This document shows positions 51,931-59,876 of a DNA stretch of 64,000 bases, one piece after another. How positions within the stretch are numbered: position 1 is the stretch's first letter; the number at the start of each line of letters is the position of its first letter. The DNA comes from Actinomycetota bacterium (GTDB lineage: Bacteria; Actinomycetota; Coriobacteriia; Anaerosomatales; Anaerosomataceae): positions 1-64,000 of the forward strand of contig SBEH01000005.1 in the NCBI GenBank assembly GCA_009668945.1, given 5' to 3'. Below the pieces are notes generated by a model. That model had not been told where the DNA came from, did not search any database, and worked only from the letters and a program-made list of their open reading frames with translations. Made by a program: the position numbers and the translations under genes.

Positions 51931-52314
51931 CTAGGCTTCCTCGGCCAGGAACTCCTGGTAGCCGTCGGCGTCCATCAGGCCGTCTACTTGGGAGGTGTCC
52001 GACAGCCTGACTTTGATCATCCAGCCCTCGCCGTAGCAGTCCTCGTTCACCGTCTCGGGCGAATCCGAGAGTGCGTCATTGACCTCGACGATCTCGCCCG
52101 TGACCGGCGAGAAGAGCTCTGAGACGGACTTGACTGACTCCACTTCGCCGAAGGAGACGCCGGCGGTCACACTGTCTCCCGCAGACGGGAGATCAACGTA
52201 CACGACCTCACCCAGCTGGTCTTGGGCGAAGAAGGAGATGCCGATCGTCGCGACGTCGCCTTCAGCGCGTACCCACTCGTGCTCGCGGTCGTACTTGAGG
52301 TCTTTCGGATACAT
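51931..52314 (-). CDS. gcvH: Glycine cleavage H protein
   Basis: GcvH shuttles the aminomethyl group on its lipoyl arm between P, T and L proteins. The 127-residue protein carries the lipoylated lysine K62 in G-E-V-E-S-V-K-S-V-S. ATG 52314 is clear. The lipM gene in the same run could supply its octanoyl precursor. No L protein gene is present here. Confidence 0.97.
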   Translation of the reverse strand: MYPKDLKYDREHEWVRAEGDVATIGISFFAQDQLGEVVYVDLPSAGDSVTAGVSFGEVESVKSVSELFSPVTGEIVEVNDALSDSPETVNEDCYGEGWMIKVRLSDTSQVDGLMDADGYQEFLAEEA

Positions 52315-52345
52315 GTACTGATCGCGCTCCTTCTAGGTCCGGCGC

Positions 52346-53455
52346 CTACGACCTGATGGCCGAGAGCGACGTGTTCTTCACGAACGGCGGGCGCGTGACG
52401 ACCGCCGGTACCACCTTGCGCCTGATCTCGATCTCGAGCGGTGTGCCCTCGCCCGCAAGCGCTGAGGGAACGTACGCGGTAGCGATACCGTGTCCCAGCG
52501 TTGGAGAGAAGGTGCCGCTTGCCACCTTACCCACCATTACACCCTCGTGCAACACGCCGTAGCCGTGACGTGGTACCCCCTCCGCAACCGTCAAGCCCAC
52601 GAGCCGCGTCGCCGGTCCTCCGTCGCGGATGCGTCCAATCGCCTCAGCTCCGATGAAACCCGACTTCGTGGAAGGAACCACCCAGCCAAGCGCCGCGGAG
52701 ATCGGGTCGACGCCCCGGTCCATGTCGCTGCCGTACAACGGGTAGCCCATCTCCAACCTGAGCGTGTCCCGCGAGCCAAGACCGCACGGCACGACCTCAG
52801 GGAAGCTCAGGAGCAGTCGCCACAGGGCGACTGCGTTGCTCGCGTGGCAGAAGACCTCGATACCGTCCTCGCCGGTATAGCCCGTGCGCGCCGCGAGCGC
52901 ACCCACGGTGCCGAGATCGACCTCGTTCAGCTCGAACCGGTCCGGCGGGCTCCAGGACGCCTCTGCCAGCTCGCCTACCACAGCGAGCGCGCCGGGTCCT
53001 TGCACGGCGATCAGCGCGGTCCTGTCGCTCTCGTCGACCGCCTCGACCGACTCGGGCAGATGCGCCGTGATCCAGTCCCAATCTGTCTCGCGGTTCGCGG
53101 CGTTCGCAACCACCAGGAACTCAAGATCTCCCGAACGGTAGACGATGAGGTCGTCGATGATCCCGCCGTCCTCATCGCACATAGCCGTGTACAGGGCATC
53201 TCCCACGTGAGAGAGCTTCGCCAAATCGTTCGTGATGATCCTTTGAAGGCCAGTCTCCGCCTCGGCCCCGAAGAACCTGAACTCACCCATGTGAGACACG
53301 TCGAATATGCCCACGCCCGAGCGAACGGCGTTGTGCTCCTCGATGATGCCGGTGTACTGCACGGGCATCTGCCAGCCGGCGAAGTCCACCATTCGTGCGC
53401 CCAGGGCGACGTGCTCGTCGTAAAGCGGTGTCTTGCGCACCGAGCCGTCCATCAT
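52346..53455 (-). CDS. gcvT: Glycine cleavage T protein (aminomethyltransferase)
   Basis: The 369-residue T protein releases ammonia and passes the methylene group to tetrahydrofolate. It shows H-M-G-E-F near 55 and the G-L-G-S-R-D-T-L-R-L-E-M-G-Y-P-L-Y-G region. ATG 53455 or 53452 may be used (GAGAGG upstream). Only seven bases separate it from the D-Ala-D-Ala carboxypeptidase gene, so no glycine riboswitch fits in front of it. Confidence 0.97.
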   Translation of the reverse strand: MMDGSVRKTPLYDEHVALGARMVDFAGWQMPVQYTGIIEEHNAVRSGVGIFDVSHMGEFRFFGAEAETGLQRIITNDLAKLSHVGDALYTAMCDEDGGIIDDLIVYRSGDLEFLVVANAANRETDWDWITAHLPESVEAVDESDRTALIAVQGPGALAVVGELAEASWSPPDRFELNEVDLGTVGALAARTGYTGEDGIEVFCHASNAVALWRLLLSFPEVVPCGLGSRDTLRLEMGYPLYGSDMDRGVDPISAALGWVVPSTKSGFIGAEAIGRIRDGGPATRLVGLTVAEGVPRHGYGVLHEGVMVGKVASGTFSPTLGHGIATAYVPSALAGEGTPLEIEIRRKVVPAVVTRPPFVKNTSLSAIRS

Positions 53456-53462
53456 CGTCCTC

Positions 53463-54701
53463 TCACATGATAGCCACGGCGGCGGCCTGTCGTTCTCCGC
53501 CGAACAGACTTCGCCACAAGCGGGTGAACCAGATGCCCGCGGCTTCCCATCCGTCCGGAGCCGGAACGTCCGCGGCAGCGACTACGGGCACCTGCGCGAG
53601 AAGCCGCGTGCCCTGCACGACGCTTAGGGTGCCCAGTCTCCGCCCGGCAGCCACCGGTGCGTCCACCTCCGGCACGATATCCACCCGGCTCACCACGTCT
53701 CCGTCCAGATCGAACACAGGAACTAAGGCGTCGGCCGCCACTACCGCCGGCACCGTTCTGTCCAGATAGTCGGTCACCGGCACAAGCGCGGCGGTCGTCT
53801 CGGCCGAGGCAACAGGGACCTCGGCGTAGTGCGCGAATCCCCAATCGAGCAAGTCCCTCGCCTGAACGAATCGGTCGTCCTCGCTGGCCGTGCCCAGCAC
53901 CACGGCGACGAAGGACACTGCACCCCTTCGTGCCGACGCCACCAGGCAGTAGCCCGCGTCGTTCGTCCATCCGGTCTTCACGCCGGTCGCCCCCTCGTAG
54001 GTGCCGACGAGCGTGTTCGAGTTCTCATACCGGGTGGTCCGACCGCCGGTCGTGACGGTCACGAACGGCATCCCCACGATCGCAGCGAAGCGCGGGTCGG
54101 CCATGGCCACCGACGTCAGGGTCGCGAGATCGCCGGCCGACGTATGGTGACCGGCCTCGTCCAGTCCGTGCGCGTTGGTGAACGCCGTGTGCGTCAGCCC
54201 GAGCTCCGCTGCCTTGGCGTTCATGAGACCCACGAACGCATCCTCGCCGCCGCTCACATGCTCGGCAAGTGCGTACGCAGCGTCGTTCGCCGAGTGGACC
54301 AGCATCGTCTCCAGGAGCTGCTGCACCGTGAACGCGTCCCCCGCGACCAGGTCGACCCCGGACTCTCCCACTGCGGCTGCGGCCGGCGAGATCGTTACCG
54401 TCTCTCCCGGATCCGCTTCCGCGAGAACCACCAGCGCCGTCATGATCTTCGTCGTCGATGCCATGGCACGCTCTGCGTCGGCCTCGCGGTCCCAGAGGGT
54501 CCGTCCGTCCTGGGTTCGCAGCACGCCTGCGGGCATCGCCACTTTCGGCGCGGCCGCAGCGAGGGCCGGATTCACGTCGACATCAACGCCACCCACGTGC
54601 TCGATCGCCAAGGCGCAGACAGAAGGGTTGAGGAATCCAAACGCGATAACCGTTAGAATGAGCGCGTGCCCGAGGCGTCGTGCAAAGCGATCCAGGAACA
54701 C
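53463..54701 (-). CDS. dacF: D-alanyl-D-alanine carboxypeptidase (DacF-like)
   Basis: The 412-residue secreted penicillin-binding protein trims peptidoglycan stem peptides. It has a signal/anchor segment (about 10-32), the S-x-x-K motif in A-S-T-T-K-I-M, S-x-N in V-H-S-A-N-D and K-T-G in G-V-K-T-G-W, then a C-terminal beta domain. GTG 54701 has GAGGAG at a good distance; an in-frame extension to 54788 is unlikely. It heads the run that continues into gcvT. The unrelated functions suggest read-through rather than shared purpose. Confidence 0.93.
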   Translation of the reverse strand: MFLDRFARRLGHALILTVIAFGFLNPSVCALAIEHVGGVDVDVNPALAAAAPKVAMPAGVLRTQDGRTLWDREADAERAMASTTKIMTALVVLAEADPGETVTISPAAAAVGESGVDLVAGDAFTVQQLLETMLVHSANDAAYALAEHVSGGEDAFVGLMNAKAAELGLTHTAFTNAHGLDEAGHHTSAGDLATLTSVAMADPRFAAIVGMPFVTVTTGGRTTRYENSNTLVGTYEGATGVKTGWTNDAGYCLVASARRGAVSFVAVVLGTASEDDRFVQARDLLDWGFAHYAEVPVASAETTAALVPVTDYLDRTVPAVVAADALVPVFDLDGDVVSRVDIVPEVDAPVAAGRRLGTLSVVQGTRLLAQVPVVAAADVPAPDGWEAAGIWFTRLWRSLFGGERQAAAVAIM

Positions 54702-54882
54702 GCGCGGCTCCTCATCGTCTGGAGTGGTGGGGGCGACACGATTGTACGGGTTGTCGCCAGAGGGCGCACGTTGGGAGCGCATCCGCACAACTCACTCATG
54801 GGAGGCGAGTCGCGTGCCGATAGTGCCTGCAAGACCGAGCGTTCTTCATACCTTCGGCTTCCTGAAGACCCGGGAGAATAGC

Positions 54883-55224
54883 ATGATAGCCAGCCCCCTC
54901 CGGCACGACACCGACATGGGGTTCACGCTCATCGAGCTGATGACCGTGGTGGTCATCATCGCGATCCTGCTCGCAGTCGCAGTCGCAACGTTCATGTCCA
55001 CTACTGCCTCCGCCAACGCGGCGGCATGCAAGTACAACCAGCGTTCACTCAACGAAGGTATCGCCGTCATGACCAGTGACGCGGATGCGCCTGCGATCGC
55101 CGCAGTTGAGGACGTCAGGCCATACGTCAAGAACTTCAACACCGTGTCCAAGTGCCCGTCCGACGGAACACCGCTCCAGCTCGACGCTGGCGCCCACTCC
55201 GTCATCTGCCCGAACCACCCGTAG
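54883..55224 (+). CDS. Type IV prepilin-like protein
   Basis: The 113-residue protein has a short charged leader and the class III cleavage site with G-F-T-L-I-E-L-M-T-V-V, followed by a hydrophobic helix (to about 35) and a small domain with two cysteines (C-P-S, I-C-P). This is a pilin/pseudopilin layout. ATG 54883 has CGGGAGAA at 54870-54877. There are no assembly genes nearby, so the machinery must be encoded elsewhere. It lies 32 bases before the degenerate GGDEF gene. Confidence 0.9.
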   Translation: MIASPLRHDTDMGFTLIELMTVVVIIAILLAVAVATFMSTTASANAAACKYNQRSLNEGIAVMTSDADAPAIAAVEDVRPYVKNFNTVSKCPSDGTPLQLDAGAHSVICPNHP

Positions 55225-55256
55225 GCCACACGCGGGTTCCTTAGTGAGGAGAGCAC

Positions 55257-56108
55257 GTGAAGTACACACATTTCGAGGTACTGGCGTTCGTACTGGGCAG
55301 TGCAGCGGTAGTCACCAGTATCTTCTTGGCGCCCACAGAGTTCCCGCAGGCCGCTGAGGTCACCGCGCAGCTGCTGCTCATCGCCGTGCTCGCCGGCGCG
55401 CTCCACTGGGGCCGCAACGGCGGCTTCCTGTCGGCACTCGTAGCGATCGCGGTATACGTCGCCATGCGGGTACCGCTGCTTCACTCCGAGGGGCTGTCCC
55501 GAGAGCTGCTCACGCTTCTTGGAACCCGCGCACTGACCTACGCACTCGTCGGTGTCGTCGGCGGCGAGCTCGCCGCACGCATCAAGTACCTCTTCGCCCG
55601 CATCGAGAACGACAGTCTCGTGGACCCGTTCAGCGGTGTATACAGCGCCCGCTACGCTGCAGACTCGATCTTGTCAGGTGTCGGCCAATGGGACCGCTAC
55701 CAGACCGAATATTCGGTCGTCACGGTCACTCTGTCGGACGAGATGTTCGCGTCGTACAAGTCCCGCAGGATCAGGCACATGGTGCGGCAAGTCGCGAACT
55801 ACGTCCGAAACGACATCCGCATGGTCGATGACCTAGCGACCGGCGGTGTCGGCACCTTCTACATCCTCTTGCCGCGCACCGATGCGGGAGGAGCGGCAGT
55901 GGTGGCCGCGAGACTCTCCGCCGGCGTACGCGACTCGCTCGGTGTCACCGAGGACGCAGTACACGCGACGGTTCTCTCGGCCGCCCAAGATGCGCCGACC
56001 CTGAAGAGCCTCGCTGCGGAACTCAGTCCCGTAGCGCGCGTGAGTGCGCCACAGCCGGTGTCTGATGACCGGCGCGCAAGCGCGACCCCTCAGGAGCCGC
56101 TCGCGTAG
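55257..56108 (+). CDS. Membrane protein with degenerate GGDEF-like domain
   Basis: The 283-residue protein has four hydrophobic segments (about 5-110) and a cytoplasmic GGDEF-like domain (D-P-F-S-G-V-Y-S-A-R-Y). The catalytic GGDEF position reads G-V-G-T-F, so diguanylate cyclase activity is not expected; it may bind a nucleotide or a partner. GTG 55257 has GAGGAG at 55245-55250. Following the prepilin gene it may regulate pilus assembly. Its 3' end overlaps the ACT gene on the other strand by 19 bases. Confidence 0.8.
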   Translation: MKYTHFEVLAFVLGSAAVVTSIFLAPTEFPQAAEVTAQLLLIAVLAGALHWGRNGGFLSALVAIAVYVAMRVPLLHSEGLSRELLTLLGTRALTYALVGVVGGELAARIKYLFARIENDSLVDPFSGVYSARYAADSILSGVGQWDRYQTEYSVVTVTLSDEMFASYKSRRIRHMVRQVANYVRNDIRMVDDLATGGVGTFYILLPRTDAGGAAVVAARLSAGVRDSLGVTEDAVHATVLSAAQDAPTLKSLAAELSPVARVSAPQPVSDDRRASATPQEPLA

Positions 56109-56524
56109 ACCTCGTCCTCGCCTAGCACGCGGATCCCGGCAGCGCGAAGCGCGTCGGTCACCGTTCTGGCATCGTCCACACGGAAGATGTCGATCGCCGA
56201 GTTCCCGCCGGGCTCCACAAAACAGTAGGCGTACTCGACGTTCGCGTCCACAGAGCCGATGACCTCCAGCACGTCTGCGAGGCCGCCGGGACGATCGGGA
56301 ACTTCCACCGCGATCACGGTCGTGACGCTCACACTGAAGCCGGCGCCCTCAAGCGCACCGCGCGCGACCTCGGGCCGGTCGCAGATGATCCGCACGACCC
56401 CGAACTCGGCAGTATCGGCAACCATGAGCGCACGCATGTTCACTCCCGCGTTCCCAAGAGCGCGCGTGAGACCGGCAAGCCTGCCGGGACTGTTCTCCAG
56501 AAACACTGTCAGCTGCATGACCAC
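56090..56524 (-). CDS. Tandem ACT-domain protein (copy 2)
   Basis: The 144-residue protein consists of two ACT domains like the one encoded at 39441 (V-F-L-E-N-S-P-G-R-L and V-E-V-P-D-R-P-G-G-L). GTG 56524 fits GAGGGGAG upstream; ATG 56518 is an alternative. It follows the second paaK by two bases. The repeated paaK-ACT association suggests the ACT protein serves the ligase pathway. Confidence 0.85.
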   Translation of the reverse strand: MVMQLTVFLENSPGRLAGLTRALGNAGVNMRALMVADTAEFGVVRIICDRPEVARGALEGAGFSVSVTTVIAVEVPDRPGGLADVLEVIGSVDANVEYAYCFVEPGGNSAIDIFRVDDARTVTDALRAAGIRVLGEDEVYASGS

Positions 56525-56526
56525 GG

Positions 56527-57828
56527 CTACTCACTCCCCTCGTTGCGCAGGTCGACCACGCGTTTCGCCTTGCCCTCGGAGCGTTGGATGGACTTTGGCT
56601 CGACCAGCTTGACGTCAAGGCTGACCGCGAGAGTCGACGCGATCTCGCTCGCCACACGGTTGCGCAGACGCTCGAGTGTCTTGATCTCGTCAAACGCCAC
56701 CTCGGGACCGACTTCCACATGCACCTCGACGTGGTCCATGCTGCCGCGCTTCGACAGGACGACCTGGTAGTGCGGCGCAACGCCGGGGATACCCGCGAGC
56801 ACCTGCTCGATCTGCGACGGGAAGACGTTGACGCCACGGATGATCAGCATGTCGTCGGTCCGGCCGGTGACACGCTCCATCCGACGGAACGTACGGCCGC
56901 ACTGGCACTCGCCCGGAATGATGCGGGAGATGTCGCGGGTCCGGTACCTGATGACCGGGATGCCCTCCTTGGTGAGCGTGGTGAACACCACCTCGCCCTG
57001 CTCGCCGTCCGGCACGGGAAGGAGTGTCTCGGGATCAACGATCTCGATGATGAAATGGTCCTCGTTCACGTGCAGGCCGTGCTTCTCGAGGCACTCGCTC
57101 GCAACGCCAGGGCCTAGCACTTCGGAGAGGCCGTAGATGTCGATAGCGGTGATGCCGAGCATCTCCTCGATCTGGGTGCGCATGTTGTCGCTCCACGGCT
57201 CTGCACCAAAGACGCCTGCCCGCAGCGGCAGGTCGTGCGGGTCGATGCCCATTTCCATGGCGGTCTCGCCGATCAGTACCGCGTAGCTCGGCGTGCACGC
57301 CAGAATGGTCGTGCCGAAGTCCTTCATGACCTGGACCTGGCGCTTGGTGTTGCCGCCCGATATCGGAATCGCGGTGGCGCCGAGCCGCTCCGCACCGTAG
57401 TGGACTCCGAGCCCACCGGTGAACAGCCCGTATCCGTACGCGATCTGCACTACGTCGTCAGCGGTGCCTCCCGCGCAGGCGATCGTGCGCGCCATCATGT
57501 CCGCCCAGCGCGAGATGTCGCCCTCGGTGTACCCGACGACGGTGATCTGCCCCGTCGTCCCCGAGGACGAGTGCACGCGCACGATGTCGTGAAGAGGAAC
57601 GGCGAACATGCCGTACGGGTACGCAGCGCGCAGGTCGTCCTTCACCGTGAACGGCAGGCCGGCCAGCCCCGCCAGATCATCCACGTGCGGCCGGGTACCC
57701 GCGGAATCGAACTTCTCACGATATGTTGGAACGTTCGCGTACGCGCGCTCAAGAAGCGCGTTCAGCCGCTCGAGCTGCAGACTGTCGAGCTCGGCGCGCA
57801 CCATGGACTCGACCTCGGGCTGAAACAC
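56527..57828 (-). CDS. paaK: Phenylacetate-CoA ligase family enzyme (copy 2)
   Basis: The 433-residue enzyme has the same motifs as copy 1: S-S-S-G-T-T-G-Q-I-T-V-V-G-Y-T, G-L-S-E-V-L-G-P-G-V and P-V-I-R-Y-R-T-R-D. GTG 57828 has AAGGGGGT upstream. It is followed directly by an ACT gene. The two copies probably differ in substrate, for example phenylacetate, indoleacetate or other aryl acids. The true substrate cannot be read from sequence. Confidence 0.92.
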   Translation of the reverse strand: MFQPEVESMVRAELDSLQLERLNALLERAYANVPTYREKFDSAGTRPHVDDLAGLAGLPFTVKDDLRAAYPYGMFAVPLHDIVRVHSSSGTTGQITVVGYTEGDISRWADMMARTIACAGGTADDVVQIAYGYGLFTGGLGVHYGAERLGATAIPISGGNTKRQVQVMKDFGTTILACTPSYAVLIGETAMEMGIDPHDLPLRAGVFGAEPWSDNMRTQIEEMLGITAIDIYGLSEVLGPGVASECLEKHGLHVNEDHFIIEIVDPETLLPVPDGEQGEVVFTTLTKEGIPVIRYRTRDISRIIPGECQCGRTFRRMERVTGRTDDMLIIRGVNVFPSQIEQVLAGIPGVAPHYQVVLSKRGSMDHVEVHVEVGPEVAFDEIKTLERLRNRVASEIASTLAVSLDVKLVEPKSIQRSEGKAKRVVDLRNEGSE

Positions 57829-57874
57829 CTGACCCCCTTCCCCGTCCGGAACCGCATCACGGTCCGGCCCCGCT

Positions 57875-59737
57875 CTACGGCGAGACTGTCGCAGGAGTGG
57901 ACGGCACCGCAGTGCCGGTACCCACCCTGACTACCTCCTCGGCGGCCTTGTACGCCGACTTGAACGTGTCCGTACGGATCTCGACTCCGTTTTGCAGCAC
58001 ATGTCGCACGACCACGCACTTGCGTCCGCTGACGCCCTTCTCCTCCACAACCCTACTCCCAGCCGGAAGTGTGGGATCGGGAACCTCACGGATCGGCGGG
58101 GCGACGATATCGGTCCACGGTCCGGTCTCGTACGTCACTTCGTACCCCGGCTTCGTGCCGTAAAGCGAGATCGTGATCGTTGAACTGGAATACCCCGTGG
58201 CCACCAGCACCCAGTTCGGCGTGTCGTTCTTGAACTTGAAGTCCGCGCCGCCCCAGGTGACGGTCGCGTCGCGGCCGGTCGGATAGTGGCTGATGTAGAG
58301 GGAGTGGTTGTGCCGCTCAACGACCGGCAGTCCCGAGAAGAACACCGTGTTGAAGATCGTCGTGCCCACCTGACAGATGCCGCCTCCGAGTTGCGGAACC
58401 AGCTTGCCGTTGACGATCGCATTGGCCTCCTGGTAGCCCTTCTCCGCAGTACGAGGCCCGATGGTCTCGTTGAAGCTGAACGTGCCACCCGGCGGTATGA
58501 GCGTGCCGTCGAGTGCGTCTGCAAGGATATGGATGTTGTTCACCCGCGGCTTGTTCGAAGCCGCATAGTCCGTCGTGAACGTGGAGAGGCGCTCCACGAT
58601 GCCCATCGCCTGAGCCTCTTCGGTGGTGATCTCAGGCGCGACCCGATGCATGGTGAGCTCCGCGCGTCGCTCCCCGCTCCCAGTCAGCACGCCGGTCAGA
58701 CGCAGTGCCAGATCCTCCGCGTCCGCCTGCAACCCGTCTTCGGCGGGCACGATGGCCACGACCCCATTGGAGACCTGGAACCCGGCGTCGCGGGCCGGCT
58801 TGCCGACCTCGGCCACCATCGGCAGCACCGTCGACGAAACGTCCTCGGAGACGATGTATGCCTCGATGGCAGGAGGGTCGATGCCCTCGACGCGGCGGAA
58901 TCCGATCCATCCGCCGATCGTCTCAGGGTCGACATCCCACGACTTCTCGGCGTAGTAGAGCGTGACGGGCGCCGAGACCATCATGAGCGCATCCCGGTAT
59001 GCCTGCTCGGCCCCGGCAGAATCGACCTCGGGCGAGATCGGTCCTAGCCCCAACAGGACGGTGCGGTCCGTGGACAGAAACGCGTCGAGCACCCGCGACC
59101 GGGCATCCTCCGACGTGACGCCCACGCCGTCCTTCGGCTCGATTCGGGTGACCGACTCCCCGTCCACTTTCACCCCGGCATCGACCGCCGGGGTGGCAAC
59201 GGCCTCGTTGATGCTATCGATGATGCCTCTCAGCGCGCCCTCGTCGCATGAAAGCCGCATCGGCACGATGACGCCGCCGAAGATCGCGCGAAGGCGCCCC
59301 GCCAGTGCCGCACCGGCGTCGCCCCGTCCCACCGAGTACGCGGCCTCCGCCAGGCCCGTCGCGTCCACCGAGAGTGCCACCGACTCCGCGGTGACTTCCC
59401 ACGAGGAGCCAGCAGCCTGGATGACCACTGGCGTCGCGGCCTGCGCGATGACATACGACGAGATCGCCTCGCGTGCCTCGGCCGACGTCTTGCCACCTAC
59501 GGCAAGCGCGCCTACGCTGACGCCCGGATGCACCCGGCCGGCAGATGCGATCGCATCGAGCCCGCCCGCGATGACAGCGATCGTCAAGACGCCCGCTACT
59601 ACCAGAACGGCCGCACGCGCAGGGGCCGGCATGGACGCGAGCCATCCGGGCATGCGCGGACCGCGCCGCCGCGCGGATCTGGTGGTCCTGCGCGGGGTGT
59701 GGGAGACGCTCTCGGGACTCTTCGGCTCGGTGGTCAT
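57875..59737 (-). CDS. VanW-family protein with G5 domain
   Basis: The 620-residue protein has a basic N-terminal tail, a transmembrane anchor (about 43-62), two peptidoglycan-binding-4-like regions (about 70-350), a VanW domain (I-P-P-G-G-T-F-S-F-N-E-T, G-G-G-I-C-Q-V, N-H-S-L-Y) and a C-terminal G5-type beta region. VanW occurs in cell-wall and vancomycin-related proteins of Gram-positives; its biochemical role is not settled. No vanA-type ligase is nearby, so resistance should not be inferred. Confidence 0.9.
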   Translation of the reverse strand: MTTEPKSPESVSHTPRRTTRSARRRGPRMPGWLASMPAPARAAVLVVAGVLTIAVIAGGLDAIASAGRVHPGVSVGALAVGGKTSAEAREAISSYVIAQAATPVVIQAAGSSWEVTAESVALSVDATGLAEAAYSVGRGDAGAALAGRLRAIFGGVIVPMRLSCDEGALRGIIDSINEAVATPAVDAGVKVDGESVTRIEPKDGVGVTSEDARSRVLDAFLSTDRTVLLGLGPISPEVDSAGAEQAYRDALMMVSAPVTLYYAEKSWDVDPETIGGWIGFRRVEGIDPPAIEAYIVSEDVSSTVLPMVAEVGKPARDAGFQVSNGVVAIVPAEDGLQADAEDLALRLTGVLTGSGERRAELTMHRVAPEITTEEAQAMGIVERLSTFTTDYAASNKPRVNNIHILADALDGTLIPPGGTFSFNETIGPRTAEKGYQEANAIVNGKLVPQLGGGICQVGTTIFNTVFFSGLPVVERHNHSLYISHYPTGRDATVTWGGADFKFKNDTPNWVLVATGYSSSTITISLYGTKPGYEVTYETGPWTDIVAPPIREVPDPTLPAGSRVVEEKGVSGRKCVVVRHVLQNGVEIRTDTFKSAYKAAEEVVRVGTGTAVPSTPATVSP

Positions 59738-59876
59738 CTCCAGCCTTCATGAAGACGCGCCTTCAGGCGGCGCACTCAAGCCCGCCCATAGCAAGAATTC
59801 CGCCACCCGTGAGCAGCGATGATACCGCAGAAGCAGGCCGTCCGTCACACCACCGGCGCTCACGTGCTCCGCGGGT

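Noticed and set aside
53456-53462. Glycine riboswitch before gcvT
   Set aside because: Only seven bases separate gcvT from dacF, so no riboswitch fits.
57875-59737. Vancomycin resistance from VanW
   Set aside because: VanW-domain proteins are common cell-wall proteins; no vanHAX genes are present.
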